DNA of 64,000 nucleotides from contig NZ_CP007055.1 in assembly GCF_000517625.1 (NCBI RefSeq), positions 62,001-126,000 on the forward strand, in the 5' to 3' direction. Below are positions 1 through 7,881 of this stretch, piece after piece; position 1 is the stretch's first letter, and each line of letters opens with the position of its first letter. The stretch is from Halostagnicola larsenii XH-48. GTDB taxonomy: Archaea; Halobacteriota; Halobacteria; Halobacteriales; Natrialbaceae. The notes under the pieces were generated by a model that was not told the origin of the DNA, ran no database searches, and was given only the letters and a program-made list of their open reading frames with translations. Position numbers and translations under genes: made by a program.

Positions 1-413
1 TAGATGACCGCGGCCAGCAGGAAAGTGTACGCGACGTACGCGCGGAGTTTCGCGCGACCCGCGACGGCTCCCGACACGATGGTCGCGGCAGTCATCGCGA
101 ACACGGCACCGAACAGCCAGTCAACCCACGCGTTGGGATCGGCGGTATCGAACGCGAAGGCGAATCCCTCGCCGCCGGCCATCGACTCGACGCCCGCACC
201 GATGAGGAAAAACACCGTCACGCCGACGCTCCAGGTCAGCAGGTTCTTCGTCAGCTGGTTCGCGACGTTCTTCGAGCGTACCTGTCCCGCCTCGAGCATG
301 GCGAAACCGGCGTGCATGAAGAAGATCAGGAAGGTAGCCATCAACACCCACACGAGGTTGATCCCCTCGGCGACGACTTCCGGATCAGCTTGCAGTGGTG
401 CGGCTTCGATCAT
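1..413 (-). CDS. amt: Ammonium transporter Amt, N-terminal part (runs off the left edge)
   Basis: This is the first ~137 residues of an Amt/Rh-family ammonium channel, an integral membrane protein that moves ammonium into the cell. A first membrane segment is followed by the family hallmark FFMHAGFAMLEAGQ and then SKNVANQLTKNLL, a second hydrophobic segment, and a third beginning WLFGAVFAMTAATIVSG. The rest lies outside the window. The ATG at 413 is chosen because a purine-rich GGGGAG precedes it at about 6 bases. The start overlaps the stop of an upstream 25-codon ORF by ATGA, so translation may be coupled. Haloarchaeal amt genes are often followed by a GlnK gene, which cannot be checked here. 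Confidence 0.95.
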   Translation of the reverse strand, partial: MIEAAPLQADPEVVAEGINLVWVLMATFLIFFMHAGFAMLEAGQVRSKNVANQLTKNLLTWSVGVTVFFLIGAGVESMAGGEGFAFAFDTADPNAWVDWLFGAVFAMTAATIVSGAVAGRAKLRAYVAYTFLLAAVI

Positions 414-487
414 GCTAGCTCCCCCGTGTTGGTCACTATCTCGCTACTCCCCATACGTTCGTCCACATCGAATCGATTTTCACTCAT
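410..487 (-). CDS. 25-codon ORF overlapping the amt start (possible leader peptide)
   Basis: The ORF reads MSENRFDVDERMGSSEIVTN then TGELA. It has a strong GGAGG ribosome-binding site 7 bases before its ATG (plus-strand cctcc near 494-498), and its stop overlaps the amt ATG as ATGA. It is acidic and soluble, with no motif I recognise. It could be a real microprotein, a coupling leader that controls amt translation, or chance. The shine-dalgarno plus the stop-start overlap make chance less likely. Confidence 0.45.
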   Translation of the reverse strand: MSENRFDVDERMGSSEIVTNTGELA

Positions 488-524
488 GATTATCCTCCAA
501 ATCACGTTTGAGGTGCAGGCTCCT

Positions 525-536
525 GTATAATATAAG
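525..536 (-). promoter_or_regulatory. TATA box for the amt transcript
   Basis: On the minus strand this reads CTTATATTATAC, an A+T run in a GC-rich background. It lies about 40 bases before the leader ORF start, leaving room for a short 5' UTR that carries the GGAGG site. Confidence 0.6.
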
Positions 537-936
537 GGTTAGCGTTTACGAGCGTCCATTAATGAAGTGTAATAGTTCCATCCGTCCGAATCTAGAGGTG
601 ATTTAATCTGTATAAGGGTATTGAAGCGGCCAGATTTTTCGGCTAGTGGTTATACAGTGACCATTCGTCAACCGGATTTCGAGCCGGCCGACAGCGATGA
701 CGACGCCGATGCGGGCTAGAAACCCGGTTTTGCCGCCCGCGCGCGGCAGGTATTGCCACGACGTGTGCGATCGAATCTATCCGTGACTATCCGTCAAAAT
801 TGGTCGGTTCGAAACCGTCGTTCCGACTTCCTCGTGGCTACGTTAGACCCTGAATTCGATTAAACCGACGGAAGAAATTACCGTACGTATTGATATCGGT
901 GGTATTCCCCAAAAGTTGTGATTCCGAATGCAAAAC
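537..936. other. Intergenic region without a recognisable gene
   Basis: This stretch separates amt from hemB. I see no ORF with a plausible start, no tRNA and no strong repeat. A hairpin-capable segment, GAAACCCGGTTTTGCC, lies near 719-734. The A+T-rich stretches at 595-660 and 850-910 may hold further amt regulatory sites, but I recognise no specific operator. Confidence 0.5.
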
Positions 937-960
937 GTCGGTCGCTCGAGAGCGACCGAC
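937..960 (-). terminator. Hairpin just past hemB, likely terminator
   Basis: GTCGGTCGCT (937-946) and AGCGACCGAC (951-960) form a perfect 10-bp stem with a CGAG loop. On the minus strand it is followed by GTTTTGC. It lies 8 bases beyond the hemB stop, in the right place to end that transcript. Confidence 0.6.
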
Positions 961-968
961 TTAACCCG

Positions 969-1991
969 TCACCCCTGAAGGCGGGTGGCGACGTCCTCGG
1001 CGAAGTAGGTCAGAATCAGATCGGCACCCGCGCGTTTGATCGATAGCAGCGACTCGAGGGCGACTTCCTCGAGGTCCAGCCATCCCTTTTCGGCGGCGGC
1101 GTGGAGCATAGCGTACTCGCCCGAGACGTTGTACGCGGCGACGGGGTGATCGAACTCCCGGCGCAGATCGGCGACGATGTCGAGGTACGGGAGCGCTGGT
1201 TTGACCATCAGCACGTCCGCGCCCTGCTCGACGTCGAGTTCGACCTCCCGGATCGCCTCGCGCGCGTTCGCGGGATCCATCTGATAGTGACGGCGGTTCC
1301 CGAAGGAGGGCGCGCCGTCCGCCGCGTCGCGGAACGGCCCGTAAAAGGCGCTCTCGTACTTCGCGGCGTAGCTCATGATCGGGACGTGGTCGAACCCCGA
1401 ACTGTCGAGCGCACCGCGGATCGCCCCGACCATACCGTCCATCATCCCGCTCGGCGCGATCATGTCCGCTCCGGCCTCGGCGTGAGAGGTCGCGATATTC
1501 TCGAGGCTCTCGAGGGTCGCGTCGTTGTCGACCGTCGTGGTGGCGTCGTGCCCGTGGATCGGTTCGTCTACGCCGCCCTCCTCGTCACGAAGTTCCTCCT
1601 CGAGCGGGCCACAGTGGCCGTGGCTGGTGTATTCGCAGAGACAGACGTCGGTGATGACGTACGCGTCGGTCTCGCTCGTAATCCGTCGGGTCGCCTCCTG
1701 AACGACGCCGTCCTCGGCCCAGGCGCGGGTTCCGTCGGGGTCTTTCGACCGCGGAATGCCGAACAGCATGACGGCCTCGACGCCGGTCTCGAGGACCTCC
1801 TCGACGCGAGCGACCGCCTCGTCGATCGGGACGCGCTCGTGGCCCGGCATCGATTCGATCGGAACGCGCTCCTCGGTCGTCGCATCGACGAAGACGGGGG
1901 CGATGAAATCCGACGGCTCGAGACTCGTCTCGCTCACCAGCGGTCGAATTCGATCCTGGCGAAGCCGCCGCGGACGATGAGTAAGCTCCAT
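969..1991 (-). CDS. hemB: Delta-aminolevulinic acid dehydratase (porphobilinogen synthase)
   Basis: This 340-residue enzyme condenses two 5-aminolevulinate molecules to porphobilinogen in heme and siroheme synthesis, in the cytoplasm. The zinc-site cysteines are visible in [13 protein letters not shown] (C117, C119, C127). The two active-site lysines are in [12 protein letters not shown] (K211) and [11 protein letters not shown] (K264, the Schiff-base lysine). Length is normal for the family. A short acidic insertion at about 131-160 ([13 protein letters not shown]) is compatible with halophilic adaptation. It stands alone, with a terminator-like hairpin after it. Siroheme from this pathway is needed by the nitrite/sulfite reductase near 52 kb. 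Confidence 0.97.
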   Translation of the reverse strand: MELTHRPRRLRQDRIRPLVSETSLEPSDFIAPVFVDATTEERVPIESMPGHERVPIDEAVARVEEVLETGVEAVMLFGIPRSKDPDGTRAWAEDGVVQEATRRITSETDAYVITDVCLCEYTSHGHCGPLEEELRDEEGGVDEPIHGHDATTTVDNDATLESLENIATSHAEAGADMIAPSGMMDGMVGAIRGALDSSGFDHVPIMSYAAKYESAFYGPFRDAADGAPSFGNRRHYQMDPANAREAIREVELDVEQGADVLMVKPALPYLDIVADLRREFDHPVAAYNVSGEYAMLHAAAEKGWLDLEEVALESLLSIKRAGADLILTYFAEDVATRLQG

Positions 1992-2102
1992 ATCTCACCA
2001 TTCGTCGGGTCGCGCAAAAGGGATGCGCTCGCCGCAGTCCGGAGGTTCCACACCGCGACTGGAGCCGCTGGTCTCACGCCACACATCGGCCTCACGTGGC
2101 GG

Positions 2103-2495
2103 TTACTCTTCGCGCCCGGGCGGCGTTCGACTCACGATCCGTCCGAACAGATCCCTGTTGTCCGCTACCCGTCGGTAGAGCGGTTCTCGGGCCCTTTCGG
2201 TACCGGGAAGCTGTCTGAACGCCATCGCGAGGTGTCGAGAGGAGGTCTCGAGTCGCGTCCCTATCTCCTCGATGGCCTCGCCGCAGGAGTAGACGCCGTT
2301 CTGGGTAAGGAGGTGAGCGCAGTCCTCGTAGTCCTCGGGGAGGCGGGCCAGTTGATCGGGCGTAAGATCCTGAAAGCCGACGAGTTCGAACTCGCCGCGT
2401 TCGGCGGCGAACTCGGCACACCAGGTACAAAAGCCACAGTCGTCGTCGAAGACCAGCCGCGGCGGGGCCGATTCTGGCGCGGTCATACGGGACAT
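2103..2495 (-). CDS. DCC-family thiol-disulfide oxidoreductase-like protein (DUF393)
   Basis: This 130-residue protein begins with the DCC signature, a hydrophobic strand followed by FDDDCGFCTWC, which resembles a thioredoxin-type CxxC redox site. A second strand-like segment, FELVGFQDL, follows, and then a helical C-terminal half. The open frame continues upstream, but the family fold starts at this Met or at the next Met four codons inside. The upstream segment is not conserved-looking and lacks a ribosome site, so a leaderless start is likely. The substrate is unknown; the family is assigned a general redox role. It lies between hemB and a divergent ferredoxin gene. Confidence 0.85.
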   Translation of the reverse strand: MSRMTAPESAPPRLVFDDDCGFCTWCAEFAAERGEFELVGFQDLTPDQLARLPEDYEDCAHLLTQNGVYSCGEAIEEIGTRLETSSRHLAMAFRQLPGTERAREPLYRRVADNRDLFGRIVSRTPPGREE

Positions 2496-2672
2496 CGGAC
2501 TCGAATTACCAAAAGCGTTGAGCACCGACGGCCGCTCGAGCGCACTCGTTCGACAGTGTGTTTCTCCCGTCTGGTACCCGTTCCTCGTCGTTTGTCCGGA
2601 GGAACCATCGCCGACGCACGCCAGCGAATGCGTTCTCTTCTGACGATTCACGCGCGTGTATAGGAACATACA

Positions 2673-3031
<359 letters not shown>

Positions 3032-3053
3032 CTCGGTCTCTTTTCGCCTGTCC

Positions 3054-3218
3054 TCACTCGGCACGATCGACGTCGACGCGTTCTCTGAGCGTCTCGAGGC
3101 CGTCGGCCTCGGCGAGCTCCTGCAACCGCTCGCGGAAGTGTTCCTCACAGAGGCCCACCTTGAGTCCGTCGGACTCGGCCGCGAATGCGGCTTCGCGGTC
3201 GCAGTAGTGGCAATTCAT
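3054..3218 (-). CDS. Small zinc-finger protein, DUF6757-like
   Basis: This 54-residue protein starts MNCHYCDREAAFA and continues KVGLCEEHF. The C-x2-C ... C-x2-H spacing should bind one zinc ion. The rest is an acidic helix. I recognise it as a short protein widely conserved in Halobacteria with no assigned function. The open frame extends upstream, but the conserved protein begins at this Met. Its end faces the end of the ferredoxin gene, 22 bases away. Confidence 0.85.
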   Translation of the reverse strand: MNCHYCDREAAFAAESDGLKVGLCEEHFRERLQELAEADGLETLRERVDVDRAE

Positions 3219-3276
3219 AGTCCATCGTTTGGGCCGAGCGACATTGAAGCCTCCGCTCCCGGCTGCAAATCCCGTT

Positions 3277-4053
3277 TCAACGTGAGATTTCGAGCTCGTG
3301 ATACTCCTCGGCAGTGAGGCCGGCGACGCCCAACCGGTCGTCGTGGGCATCGGTCCCGCCGGTGATACGAAGATCGTTGGTCGATATCGCCCGCTCGACG
3401 GGCCCTATATCCACGGGAGCGCCGTAGGGATAATGCAACTCGACGGCGTCGAGATCTGCGGTCAGCTCGAGGGCTCGCTCCGAATCCGGGTAGCGAAGCG
3501 GGTGGGCCAGTGAAACGATCGTCGCAGCCTCCGAGAGGAGTTGTTGACCGCGCTCGAACGAGGGGATCTCCCGCGGAACGAAACACGGTCCGTCGCCGCC
3601 GATCAGTTGGTTGAACGTCGCCTCGTAATCGTACTCGGTGTCAGGGTGGTCCGCGACCGCGCGGGCGACGTGCGGTCGGCCGAAGCCGTCGTCGACGGTG
3701 ACGCCGAGGTCGACGCCGAGTCGGTCCTCCACGCGGTCGACGATCGCCTGCCCGCGCTCGCGGCGGTTCGTCTGGATCGCCTCGAGCGTCGACTCGAGTG
3801 CCGGCGTGGGCTCGAGTCCGTACCCCAACAGGTCGACACGCAGGCCGTCTGCCGTCTCGACGCGGAGTTCGATCCCGTGGACGATCGTCACGCCGTCGCG
3901 TTCGATTACCGACTCCTCGAAGGGCTGGCGTCGATCGTGGTCGGTGACCGCGACGACCTCGACGTCGTTACGGCGGGCGGCTTCGGGCACCGCCTCGAGT
4001 TCTAGTCCCCCGTCCGAGCGAGTCGTGTGGACGTGGAGGTCGGCGTATGGCAT
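3277..4053 (-). CDS. PHP-domain phosphoesterase
   Basis: This 258-residue protein has a PHP metal-dependent phosphoesterase fold. The N-terminal motif DLHVHTTRSDG supplies the first metal ligands. AVTDHD supplies the second set, HGIEL the third, SLAHP the fourth and TGGTDAHDD the C-terminal set. The length fits stand-alone PHP proteins, which hydrolyse phosphoesters such as histidinol-phosphate-like or nucleotide substrates. The substrate here cannot be told from sequence. It is followed at 59 bases by the DUF6757 gene on the same strand, so they may be cotranscribed. Confidence 0.9.
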   Translation of the reverse strand: MPYADLHVHTTRSDGGLELEAVPEAARRNDVEVVAVTDHDRRQPFEESVIERDGVTIVHGIELRVETADGLRVDLLGYGLEPTPALESTLEAIQTNRRERGQAIVDRVEDRLGVDLGVTVDDGFGRPHVARAVADHPDTEYDYEATFNQLIGGDGPCFVPREIPSFERGQQLLSEAATIVSLAHPLRYPDSERALELTADLDAVELHYPYGAPVDIGPVERAISTNDLRITGGTDAHDDRLGVAGLTAEEYHELEISR

Positions 4054-4182
4054 ACTCGTCTCGAGTCGGCCCGGTCCTAAAGCCGTTTCTCACGGCGGGC
4101 TCGAGCCATGCCTCGGTCGTGTTCTAGGATGTCTTAGGCATATAATCTCTATCGCCCTCCTAAAGAACGTTTATGGACAATG

Positions 4183-4190
4183 TTTATAAT
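4183..4190 (+). promoter_or_regulatory. TATA box for the DUF5789 gene
   Basis: TTTATAAT lies 33 bases before the ATG at 4216, in an A+T-rich stretch that also contains AATGTTTATAATTATCG. Confidence 0.6.
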
Positions 4191-4215
4191 TATCGTTCAC
4201 ACAGATTAGCGCGTA

Positions 4216-4503
4216 ATGCTGCTCAATGGCACCGGCGAGATGATCGACGCACACGAGTATCCCGCGACGACCGAAGAAATGATCGAGGCCTACGGGGACC
4301 GCACGCTCGAGCTCCCGAACGGCTCCGAGTCCGTCGAGGAGGTACTCGCGCGCCTCGATTCGGAAACGTTCGAGTCCGCCGAGGAGGTCCGCTTTGCGGT
4401 CTACTCCGCCGTGAGCCAGAAGGCGATCGGCCGCGTCGGCTACAGCGACCGCGACCCGACGCCGCTCGGAAGCCCGTACGCGCCAGAACAATTGTCGTTC
4501 TGA
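4216..4503 (+). CDS. DUF5789-family small acidic protein
   Basis: This is a 95-residue acidic protein. Its centre reads VEEVLARLDSETFESAEEV, followed by AVYSAVSQKAIGRVGYSDRD and a PYAPEQLSF tail. I recognise this pattern as the haloarchaeal DUF5789 family, distantly like DUF2795. No catalytic motif is visible and no function is assigned. It has its own TATA box, so it is probably monocistronic. Confidence 0.8.
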   Translation: MLLNGTGEMIDAHEYPATTEEMIEAYGDRTLELPNGSESVEEVLARLDSETFESAEEVRFAVYSAVSQKAIGRVGYSDRDPTPLGSPYAPEQLSF

Positions 4504-4726
4504 GACGAGCGATCTGCACTTTTTGCGGTTCGACGCTTCGGTTTCGTCGTTCAGCGTAGCGCCGTGACTCTAGATGATAGAGTGACTCGACTGGTTGCCG
4601 ATCTCTACAGTAGTCATCACAAACGTCGTGCAAGATACAGAGTATTGGATTCAGAGCGTTTCTACTGATCACTCGAGAAATCGTCGATAAACGCTGGAGA
4701 ACGCTTATTAGTGTCGGCGTGTTTGA

Positions 4727-5029
4727 ATGACTATGGACGGAGATGGTGGTGGCGGAATGGGGCTGCATGGTGATATAGGAGGTGATGTAAATGGAGATAT
4801 GGAAGCTAGAATGGAGAACGCAGACGGAGATTCCGGGACTTCAACCCTCCAGTCGATGGGATACATAGATAATGGAACTGGAATGGGTCGGAGGGATGGA
4901 GATTCTACGGATTCTGGACACTCAGTTCTCCAGTCGGTCTTACTGATAACAGTGGCATTATTGGTCGGGGGTTCTCTTCTGTACTTCCTCATAACGGGCC
5001 TATTGCTTATGTTTGGTGTGTCCCTGTAG
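4727..5029 (+). CDS. Hypothetical Gly/Asp/Met-rich protein with one C-terminal membrane segment
   Basis: This 100-residue ORF has a hydrophilic N-terminal part rich in Gly, Asp and Met, with a repeated pattern of GD pairs. A hydrophobic segment of about 27 residues (VLQSVLLITVALLVGGSLLY and onward) ends the protein, giving a C-tail anchor. The second Met (4733) is an alternative start. The A+T content here is higher than in neighbouring genes, which suggests transfer or loss of constraint. I do not recognise a family, and an opposing frame is also open. The clean membrane segment favours this strand. Confidence 0.5.
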   Translation: MTMDGDGGGGMGLHGDIGGDVNGDMEARMENADGDSGTSTLQSMGYIDNGTGMGRRDGDSTDSGHSVLQSVLLITVALLVGGSLLYFLITGLLLMFGVSL

Positions 5030-5272
5030 TGAGCCGTTCCACTGTGACTGCCGTCTGAAGAGTACGCTTTCAACAATACTCCTAATTTCAATAACTGCAA
5101 CTCCGGCGGTTGCAACCGCTGTTATCGTGCGGAGACTCTGCCGACAACCAATCTCGGATGAAGACTCGCCTTCCATACTCCTGGATAGGACACGGAACTG
5201 GTAATAAGCCGGTTAGGTCGAATACTCACTTTGGGGACGTACTTATCACGATTCGTTCGATCATCTACAGGT

Positions 5273-5431
5273 ATGGAATCCTCCCCGCCAACTATCTGTC
5301 CCCGTTGTGGCGAACGGGAGACGTACTCAGCCCGACATACGACACCGGGATGGCGAATACAGTTCTATGAGTGTGATAATTGCGGTCGAAGATATAACCC
5401 GTATCTTGACGAAGAATACAGTATAGACTAA
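5273..5431 (+). CDS. Small zinc-ribbon protein
   Basis: This 52-residue protein has two knuckles, TICPRCGERE and YECDNCGRRYNPY, 22 residues apart, which should bind one zinc as a zinc ribbon. The spacing is like that of small RNA/DNA-binding ribbons of the TFIIS/RPB9 type, but no other domain is present. A TATA-like ACTTATCA at 5241-5248 sits 32 bases before this ATG, which supports a leaderless start here rather than at the upstream in-frame codon. It lies in the A+T-richer island. Confidence 0.7.
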   Translation: MESSPPTICPRCGERETYSARHTTPGWRIQFYECDNCGRRYNPYLDEEYSID

Positions 5432-5539
5432 TGGGAAGTTCGCATCTGTACTGAAGGTGTGTCTCCTGTCCATACACAGCCAAAGAATGATTTTTCACTG
5501 GAATTCGAGACCAGTGATCGAAGCCCTCGAGCAGCCTCC

Positions 5540-5695
5540 TCAGAGATCGGGCGAGCCGACCTGACACCCACACGGCGAGCAGATGTGCTCTGTCGGCCCG
5601 CGGCTCGTAACCAGCGCAACCGGCGTGTCACACCGCGGACAGCGTGGCAGCGACGACGCTTCGCGCTCGTCTTCAGTTGGTGACTGGTCGCTCAT
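5540..5695 (-). CDS. Zinc-ribbon microprotein of PCGC type, divergent from RNA A
   Basis: This 51-residue protein has an acidic N-terminal tail and then a compact ribbon: C19-P-x-C22, H37, C39 and PC42-G-C44-x-V. A purine-rich GAGGGG lies about 4-9 bases before the ATG. The ribbon aligns without gaps to the C-terminal ribbon of the protein at 49934-50272 (C79, C82, H97, C102, C104), with 14 identities over about 30 positions. Both genes sit divergently next to a copy of the same RNA family. I recognise it as a haloarchaeal zinc-finger microprotein type. Its function is unknown; RNA binding is possible but unproven. Confidence 0.75.
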   Translation of the reverse strand: MSDQSPTEDEREASSLPRCPRCDTPVALVTSRGPTEHICSPCGCQVGSPDL

Positions 5696-5762
5696 CGGCC
5701 CCTCGAGTGCAGCTTTCGGGGAGCGCCGGCTAGTTGATAGCGGTACGGCTGTCGTGCGAGAC

Positions 5763-5770
5763 GTTTATAT
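5763..5770 (+). promoter_or_regulatory. TATA box of RNA A
   Basis: GTTTATAT begins 28 bases before the CATGG that opens the RNA. The same spacing is found for RNA B, so the initiation site is probably at or next to CATGG in both. Confidence 0.65.
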
Positions 5771-5790
5771 CTCGGTAGAATCAACGCAAA

Positions 5791-5895
5791 CATGGTTTCG
5801 AACCCTCGCGGGTTAGAAACCGCGCCTCGGGTGGTGCATCACCCGGGGCATTTCAGCGCATGCCCCTGGCGGCTGATTGAAGCGCGGTTTCTGTC
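5791..5895 (+). ncRNA. Structured RNA A (unrecognised family, two copies in the window)
   Basis: Three hairpins can be drawn. Hairpin 1 is AACCC 5801-5805 with GGGTT 5810-5814. Hairpin 2 is CGGGTG 5828-5833 with CACCCG 5840-5845. Hairpin 3 is GGGCAT 5846-5851 with ATGCCC 5860-5865. A perfect 10-bp outer stem, GAAACCGCGC (5816-5825) with GCGCGGTTTC (5882-5891), encloses hairpins 2 and 3. An alternative stem pairs GGTTTC 5794-5799 with GAAACC 5816-5821, excluding the outer stem. A T-rich tail follows from 5891. No gene follows on this strand. A 45-codon ORF from 5792 also crosses it. RNA B at 50374 shares the architecture. Confidence 0.6.
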
Positions 5896-6098
5896 TTGTT
5901 TGTTGTCGGGTAGTCACTTATACTATTGAGATTTGTGGCTGGCAGAACCGTAGCGGGTCACTCTTTTCGTGTGATGACTGACTGGAACCTCGAAGTTCTG
6001 CTGCAATTGTCCGGCGCAATCGTTGCCAGCATACACTCTCCAATTTCAGCGACAGCACGTGTCGAAATTTCTTCAAACTGGACTCCTCGAGAGCATGC

Positions 6099-7106
6099 TC
6101 AGTCCAGAAACTCGAGCGCGTCACCTAGCTCGAGCGGCACCGATCCCTTTTGGTAGCCCTCGACGTGGCCGTCCGGTCGGGCGCGGTAGACGACCGCGGG
6201 TCGGTGGCGAACGTCGGGTTGCTCGCCCCGAACCGCGTTCCAGCTATCGTCGCGGAAGCTCGAGCAGTCGACGAACAATACCGCGCCGCCGCCGTGTTCG
6301 GCGAGCTGGCCGTTCGTCTTGGTTTCTGCGGTATCTCGAACCGCGGCGACCGGTCCCGAGGCGGCCCTGTTTCCGGGCGGCTGCGGGCGGGTGACCTCGA
6401 CGAGGATGTTCGTCGACGCGTCCTTCGCGCGGTAGTCGAGCGAGTGTCCCGTCGTCACTTCGATTTCGGGAACCACCTCGTAGCCCGCGTCGACGAGGAT
6501 TTTCGCGGCGATGAACTCGCCCATCGACGCGCTCATGCGAACGCGGTCGACGTGATCGCTGGTACCGAGTTTCCCCGCCATGACGTGTCGGTACTCGTCG
6601 AGCGTGCCGGTGGTGAAAAACTCCTCGAAAAACCCCATCGCGTCCCGTCGGCCGGCGTCGGGAAAGCCACCGGCGTGCTCGCGGAAGAACGCTCGCGTGG
6701 ACTCCCGTCCGTCCTTGGACATGAACACGGGGAGGAAAAACCACGAGAGGTGGGGGTACGCCTCGAGCCACGGATCCTCCTCGTACAGCGTCTCGAGCAG
6801 TTCCCGCTGTGTCCACCGCGAGACATGATAGGGGACCTCGCCCCAGCCGAACTTGTCGGTTCGCCACAGCGCCGACGGCGTCTCGGTGTTGCCCATCCAG
6901 TAGGCCTCCTCGTCGTTCCGGGCGAACAGTGCGATATCGCCGTTTGCCATCTCGAATCGGTGGGTGTCCCACCCACCGTTGATATCGAATCGCGGGTTGA
7001 CGGCTCGAGCGCCGATGTTGTTTCGAAGCGGTTGCAAAATCTTCTGACGGACCCGTTGCTCGCTCCAATGAGCGGGCGAATAACGGAAGCGGAGCGGCCG
7101 TGCCAC
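6099..7106 (-). CDS. DUF5784-family protein
   Basis: This 335-residue protein matches my memory of the haloarchaeal DUF5784 family. The N-terminal half is rich in Trp and aromatic residues (HWSEQRVRQKIL, GGWDTHRFEM). The C-terminal half contains SLDYRAKD followed about 8 residues later by LVEVTRP, resembling the D...ExK core of PD-(D/E)xK nucleases, with Thr in place of Lys. Nuclease function is only a suggestion. The start is a GTG at 7106; no better ATG lies in frame nearby. It converges towards RNA A, leaving a gap of about 200 bases with no clear gene. Confidence 0.7.
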   Translation of the reverse strand: MARPLRFRYSPAHWSEQRVRQKILQPLRNNIGARAVNPRFDINGGWDTHRFEMANGDIALFARNDEEAYWMGNTETPSALWRTDKFGWGEVPYHVSRWTQRELLETLYEEDPWLEAYPHLSWFFLPVFMSKDGRESTRAFFREHAGGFPDAGRRDAMGFFEEFFTTGTLDEYRHVMAGKLGTSDHVDRVRMSASMGEFIAAKILVDAGYEVVPEIEVTTGHSLDYRAKDASTNILVEVTRPQPPGNRAASGPVAAVRDTAETKTNGQLAEHGGGAVLFVDCSSFRDDSWNAVRGEQPDVRHRPAVVYRARPDGHVEGYQKGSVPLELGDALEFLD

Positions 7107-7251
7107 GCGTCACAGTAGGTGCTGGTCTCGCATACGTCTTCCCTTCTGGCTCTCCTACCACTTTTCGTGAAATACTGCGTTTCCGATGCGTCTCCGCCCG
7201 ATTTAACCGTTACCTTGATATGAGAGAACTACCTACATGTGTGTAGTTACC

Positions 7252-7425
7252 ATGTCAATGGGTGCCTATGACGAAGACGAGCACGAGCGACGTGAAAAAC
7301 AAGCCTCCAAAGTCGACACCGACTTCGACGACGAGCGCACGATTCACCACGGAACGGTCGAGTACGACTCCGGCGATTCAGCCGAGGAACTCCTGAACAA
7401 GTTCGAGGAGATCAAATCGGACTAG
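7252..7425 (+). CDS. DUF5786-family small acidic protein
   Basis: This 57-residue very acidic protein starts MSMGAYDEDEHERREKQAS and ends SAEELLNKFEEIKSD. I recognise it as the short haloarchaeal DUF5786 family, which has no known function. An ATG 15 bases upstream is in frame, but the conserved family begins at MSMGAYDED. It has no visible metal-binding or membrane motif. Confidence 0.85.
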   Translation: MSMGAYDEDEHERREKQASKVDTDFDDERTIHHGTVEYDSGDSAEELLNKFEEIKSD

Positions 7426-7543
7426 TGGCGATCACCCCCTTTTCCGCCGCAATCTACCGCCGTACCGGCAGGACTGTCGAGCCGAAACGGGGGAACGACT
7501 TTGCCAGTTCCGTACCGAATGTTCGCTATGAATGCTGATCGCT

Positions 7544-7798
7544 ATGGGTACTGATTCGTGTGATGGCTGTGGCCGACCGATCTCGGTCGCGGGCGGCGTC
7601 GCTAACATCTGGACGTTCGGCGAAAACGACGGCAGCGACGGCACGGCGATGACCCTCGAGCTCATGGACGGCTCGAGTCACCTGCTTTGTTACCCGTGTC
7701 TCGAGGCGTTGCCCGAGAACCCGACGGTCGAGGACATCGAGAATTTGGAGCGAAGCGACGACGGCTCTGTTGTCGGCTCTGTCCGTTCCGATCGCTGA
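7544..7798 (+). CDS. Small zinc-ribbon protein (DUF7561-like)
   Basis: This 84-residue protein begins MGTDSCDGCGRPISVAGG and has a second pair at LLCYPCLEALP, giving C-x2-C ... C-x2-C, a likely single-zinc ribbon. The middle (WTFGEN, MTLELMDGSSH) is strand-like. It resembles a small haloarchaeal zinc-finger family, probably DUF7561. An earlier in-frame ATG at 7532 would add four residues; the start at 7544 matches the conserved beginning. Function is unknown. Confidence 0.7.
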   Translation: MGTDSCDGCGRPISVAGGVANIWTFGENDGSDGTAMTLELMDGSSHLLCYPCLEALPENPTVEDIENLERSDDGSVVGSVRSDR

Positions 7799-7881
7799 AT
7801 GTCGATACGGATCGGTTCCGTCGCCTCGAGACACTCTCGACTGATCGGCACCTGCGAGAACGTAAAGCGGTTCTGCGAGAA

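Noticed and set aside
1101-2663. Long plus-strand open frame (520 codons) opposite hemB and the DCC gene
   Set aside because: It is the antisense shadow of hemB, which has all catalytic residues. The translated product is Arg/Val-rich without any motif.
4708-5115. 135-codon minus-strand ORF in the A+T-rich island
   Set aside because: It is Pro/Ser-rich without a domain or clear promoter, while the opposite strand encodes a clean membrane anchor. Not excluded with certainty.
5013-5204. 63-codon ORF with a hydrophobic stretch and CPC motif
   Set aside because: No convincing start or ribosome signal, and it overlaps the end of the better ORF at 4727-5029.
5926-6156. 76-codon ORF after RNA A
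   Set aside because: It runs into the end of the DUF5784 gene on the other strand and has no motif or ribosome site.
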